64,000 nt of DNA, from positions 62,001-126,000 of the forward strand of contig NZ_JAEPNI010000003.1 of the NCBI RefSeq assembly GCF_017643475.1, written 5' to 3'. The translations under genes and the position numbers were made by a program. Below the pieces are notes generated by a model, which saw only the letters and a list, made by a program, of their open reading frames with translations, did not search any database and was not told the origin of the DNA. How positions within the stretch are numbered: the first letter of the stretch is position 1; each line of letters opens with the position of its first letter. This DNA comes from Maricaulis sp. Lineage in GTDB: Bacteria > Pseudomonadota > Alphaproteobacteria > Caulobacterales > Maricaulaceae. Below are positions 63,418 to 64,000 of the stretch, piece after piece.

Positions 63418-64000
63418 ATGTCCTTTGCCAAGGCTGTCGATCTTTTGCAGCTGGCGCGCCTCGCCAATGGTCGCACCGGCGTATCCCTCGCCGAGATCGA
63501 GGAAGAGTTCGCCTGTGTCCGTCGCACCGCGCAACGCATGACCCAGGCGCTGGAAACAGTGTTTCCCGATGCCGAGGCCTATGTGGACTATGAGGGTCAC
63601 AAGCGCTGGCGCATTCCTCACGGCAAGGTCTCGGAGTTTTTTGCACCGACTGCCGATCAGCTCGCCGCGCTGGAGCTGGCCAAGGAAACGTTGACAAATG
63701 CGGGCCTGACAAGCGAAGCGAAACAATTGTCCGATCTTGGCGGTGCGGTGAAACTCCTGACGTCAGACCGTCGTCGTGCAGGCATCGAGGCTGATGAGGA
63801 AGCCCTGTTGGAGGCAATGGGCCATGCCGCCCGTCCCGGCCCTCGCCCGGCGACCAATTCACAGGTGGATGAAGCCATCGCGGACGCTCTCAAGGGGCCG
63901 TTCCGCCTGGTCATCCTCTATCGCGGTCGCAATGACGACACAGCCCGAGAACGGCGTATCGAACCCTATGGTATTCTCCTTGGAACCCGGCGCTATCTCA
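63418..64000 (+). CDS. WYL-domain transcriptional regulator (3' end outside window)
   Basis: The frame opens at ATG 63418, with AGGGAG 7 bases upstream, and is still open at base 64000 (194 residues seen). The N-terminus, FAKAVDLLQLARLANGRTGVSLAEIEEEF followed by RTAQRMTQALE, is a winged helix-turn-helix of the HTH_11/DeoR type. From about residue 160 (GPFRLVILYRGRNDDTARERRIEPYGILLGTRRYL) a WYL domain begins, a ligand- or nucleic-acid-binding module of PafBC and other regulators. Target unknown. Confidence 0.9.
   Translation, partial: MSFAKAVDLLQLARLANGRTGVSLAEIEEEFACVRRTAQRMTQALETVFPDAEAYVDYEGHKRWRIPHGKVSEFFAPTADQLAALELAKETLTNAGLTSEAKQLSDLGGAVKLLTSDRRRAGIEADEEALLEAMGHAARPGPRPATNSQVDEAIADALKGPFRLVILYRGRNDDTARERRIEPYGILLGTRRYL

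Overview
The window reads as a chromosome segment of a marine alphaproteobacterium, most likely of the Maricaulis/Oceanicaulis/Hyphomonas group close to Caulobacterales. This rests on gene content and order, not on any database search: a fused ispDF, dusB-ntrB-ntrC-ntrY-ntrX followed by trkA-trkH-dat-hfq-hflX, and an rlpA-dac-tmk-holB-tatD-MBL-mazG run. Base composition is GC-rich and coding is dense. No intergenic gap exceeds about 275 bases, and there are no insertion sequences, phage genes or CRISPR arrays.

Layout. 1-3.5 kb: two tandem secreted M1 metallopeptidases (the first cut by the window edge) around a small DUF6702-like secreted protein. 3.5-6.3 kb: a secreted alpha/beta hydrolase and an SdpR/SdpI-like repressor-membrane protein pair. 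6.4-9.5 kb: lipA and a COQ10/RatA-like START protein, then cinA/pncC and ispDF on the minus strand. 9.5-21.9 kb: the dusB-ntrBC-ntrYX-trkAH-dat-hfq-hflX block for nitrogen signalling, potassium uptake and RNA/ribosome control. 21.9-28.3 kb: the minus-strand housekeeping run from rlpA to mazG. 28.4-34.6 kb: tRNA-Ser(UGA), a frameshifted Tsx/OmpK-like outer-membrane protein, a SpoIIAA-like protein, the MsrPQ periplasmic methionine sulfoxide repair system, an alpha/beta hydrolase, a DoxX-like protein, an M14 carboxypeptidase and a one-domain BLUF blue-light sensor. 34.9-42.2 kb: an M2 and an M3 metallopeptidase, then two HupE/UreJ-like membrane proteins bracketing a TetR regulator-sterol desaturase pair.

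42.3-55.0 kb is the centrepiece: one tightly packed plus-strand unit that appears to encode tryptophan breakdown through kynurenine to anthranilate (kynA, kynB, kynU) and then aerobic, CoA-dependent anthranilate breakdown (2-aminobenzoate-CoA ligase, bifunctional anthraniloyl-CoA monooxygenase/reductase, beta-oxidation-type enzymes, a thioesterase, a RidA enamine/imine hydrolase and an embedded MarR regulator). A free-standing Lrp-type ligand-binding domain and an L-serine dehydratase follow. 56.7-64 kb: an RND efflux pair, a 3-oxoacid CoA-transferase (scoAB), a YihY/BrkB membrane protein and the start of a WYL-domain regulator.

Taken together, five peptidases plus tryptophan and serine catabolism suggest an organism that feeds on protein and peptides. 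The most notable points are the tryptophan-to-anthraniloyl-CoA supercluster with RidA, an NtrC that has lost the sigma-54 contact loop, operator palindromes lying on the start sites of the ArsR- and TetR-family genes, and a frameshift in a 7-base homopolymer of the Tsx-like gene.
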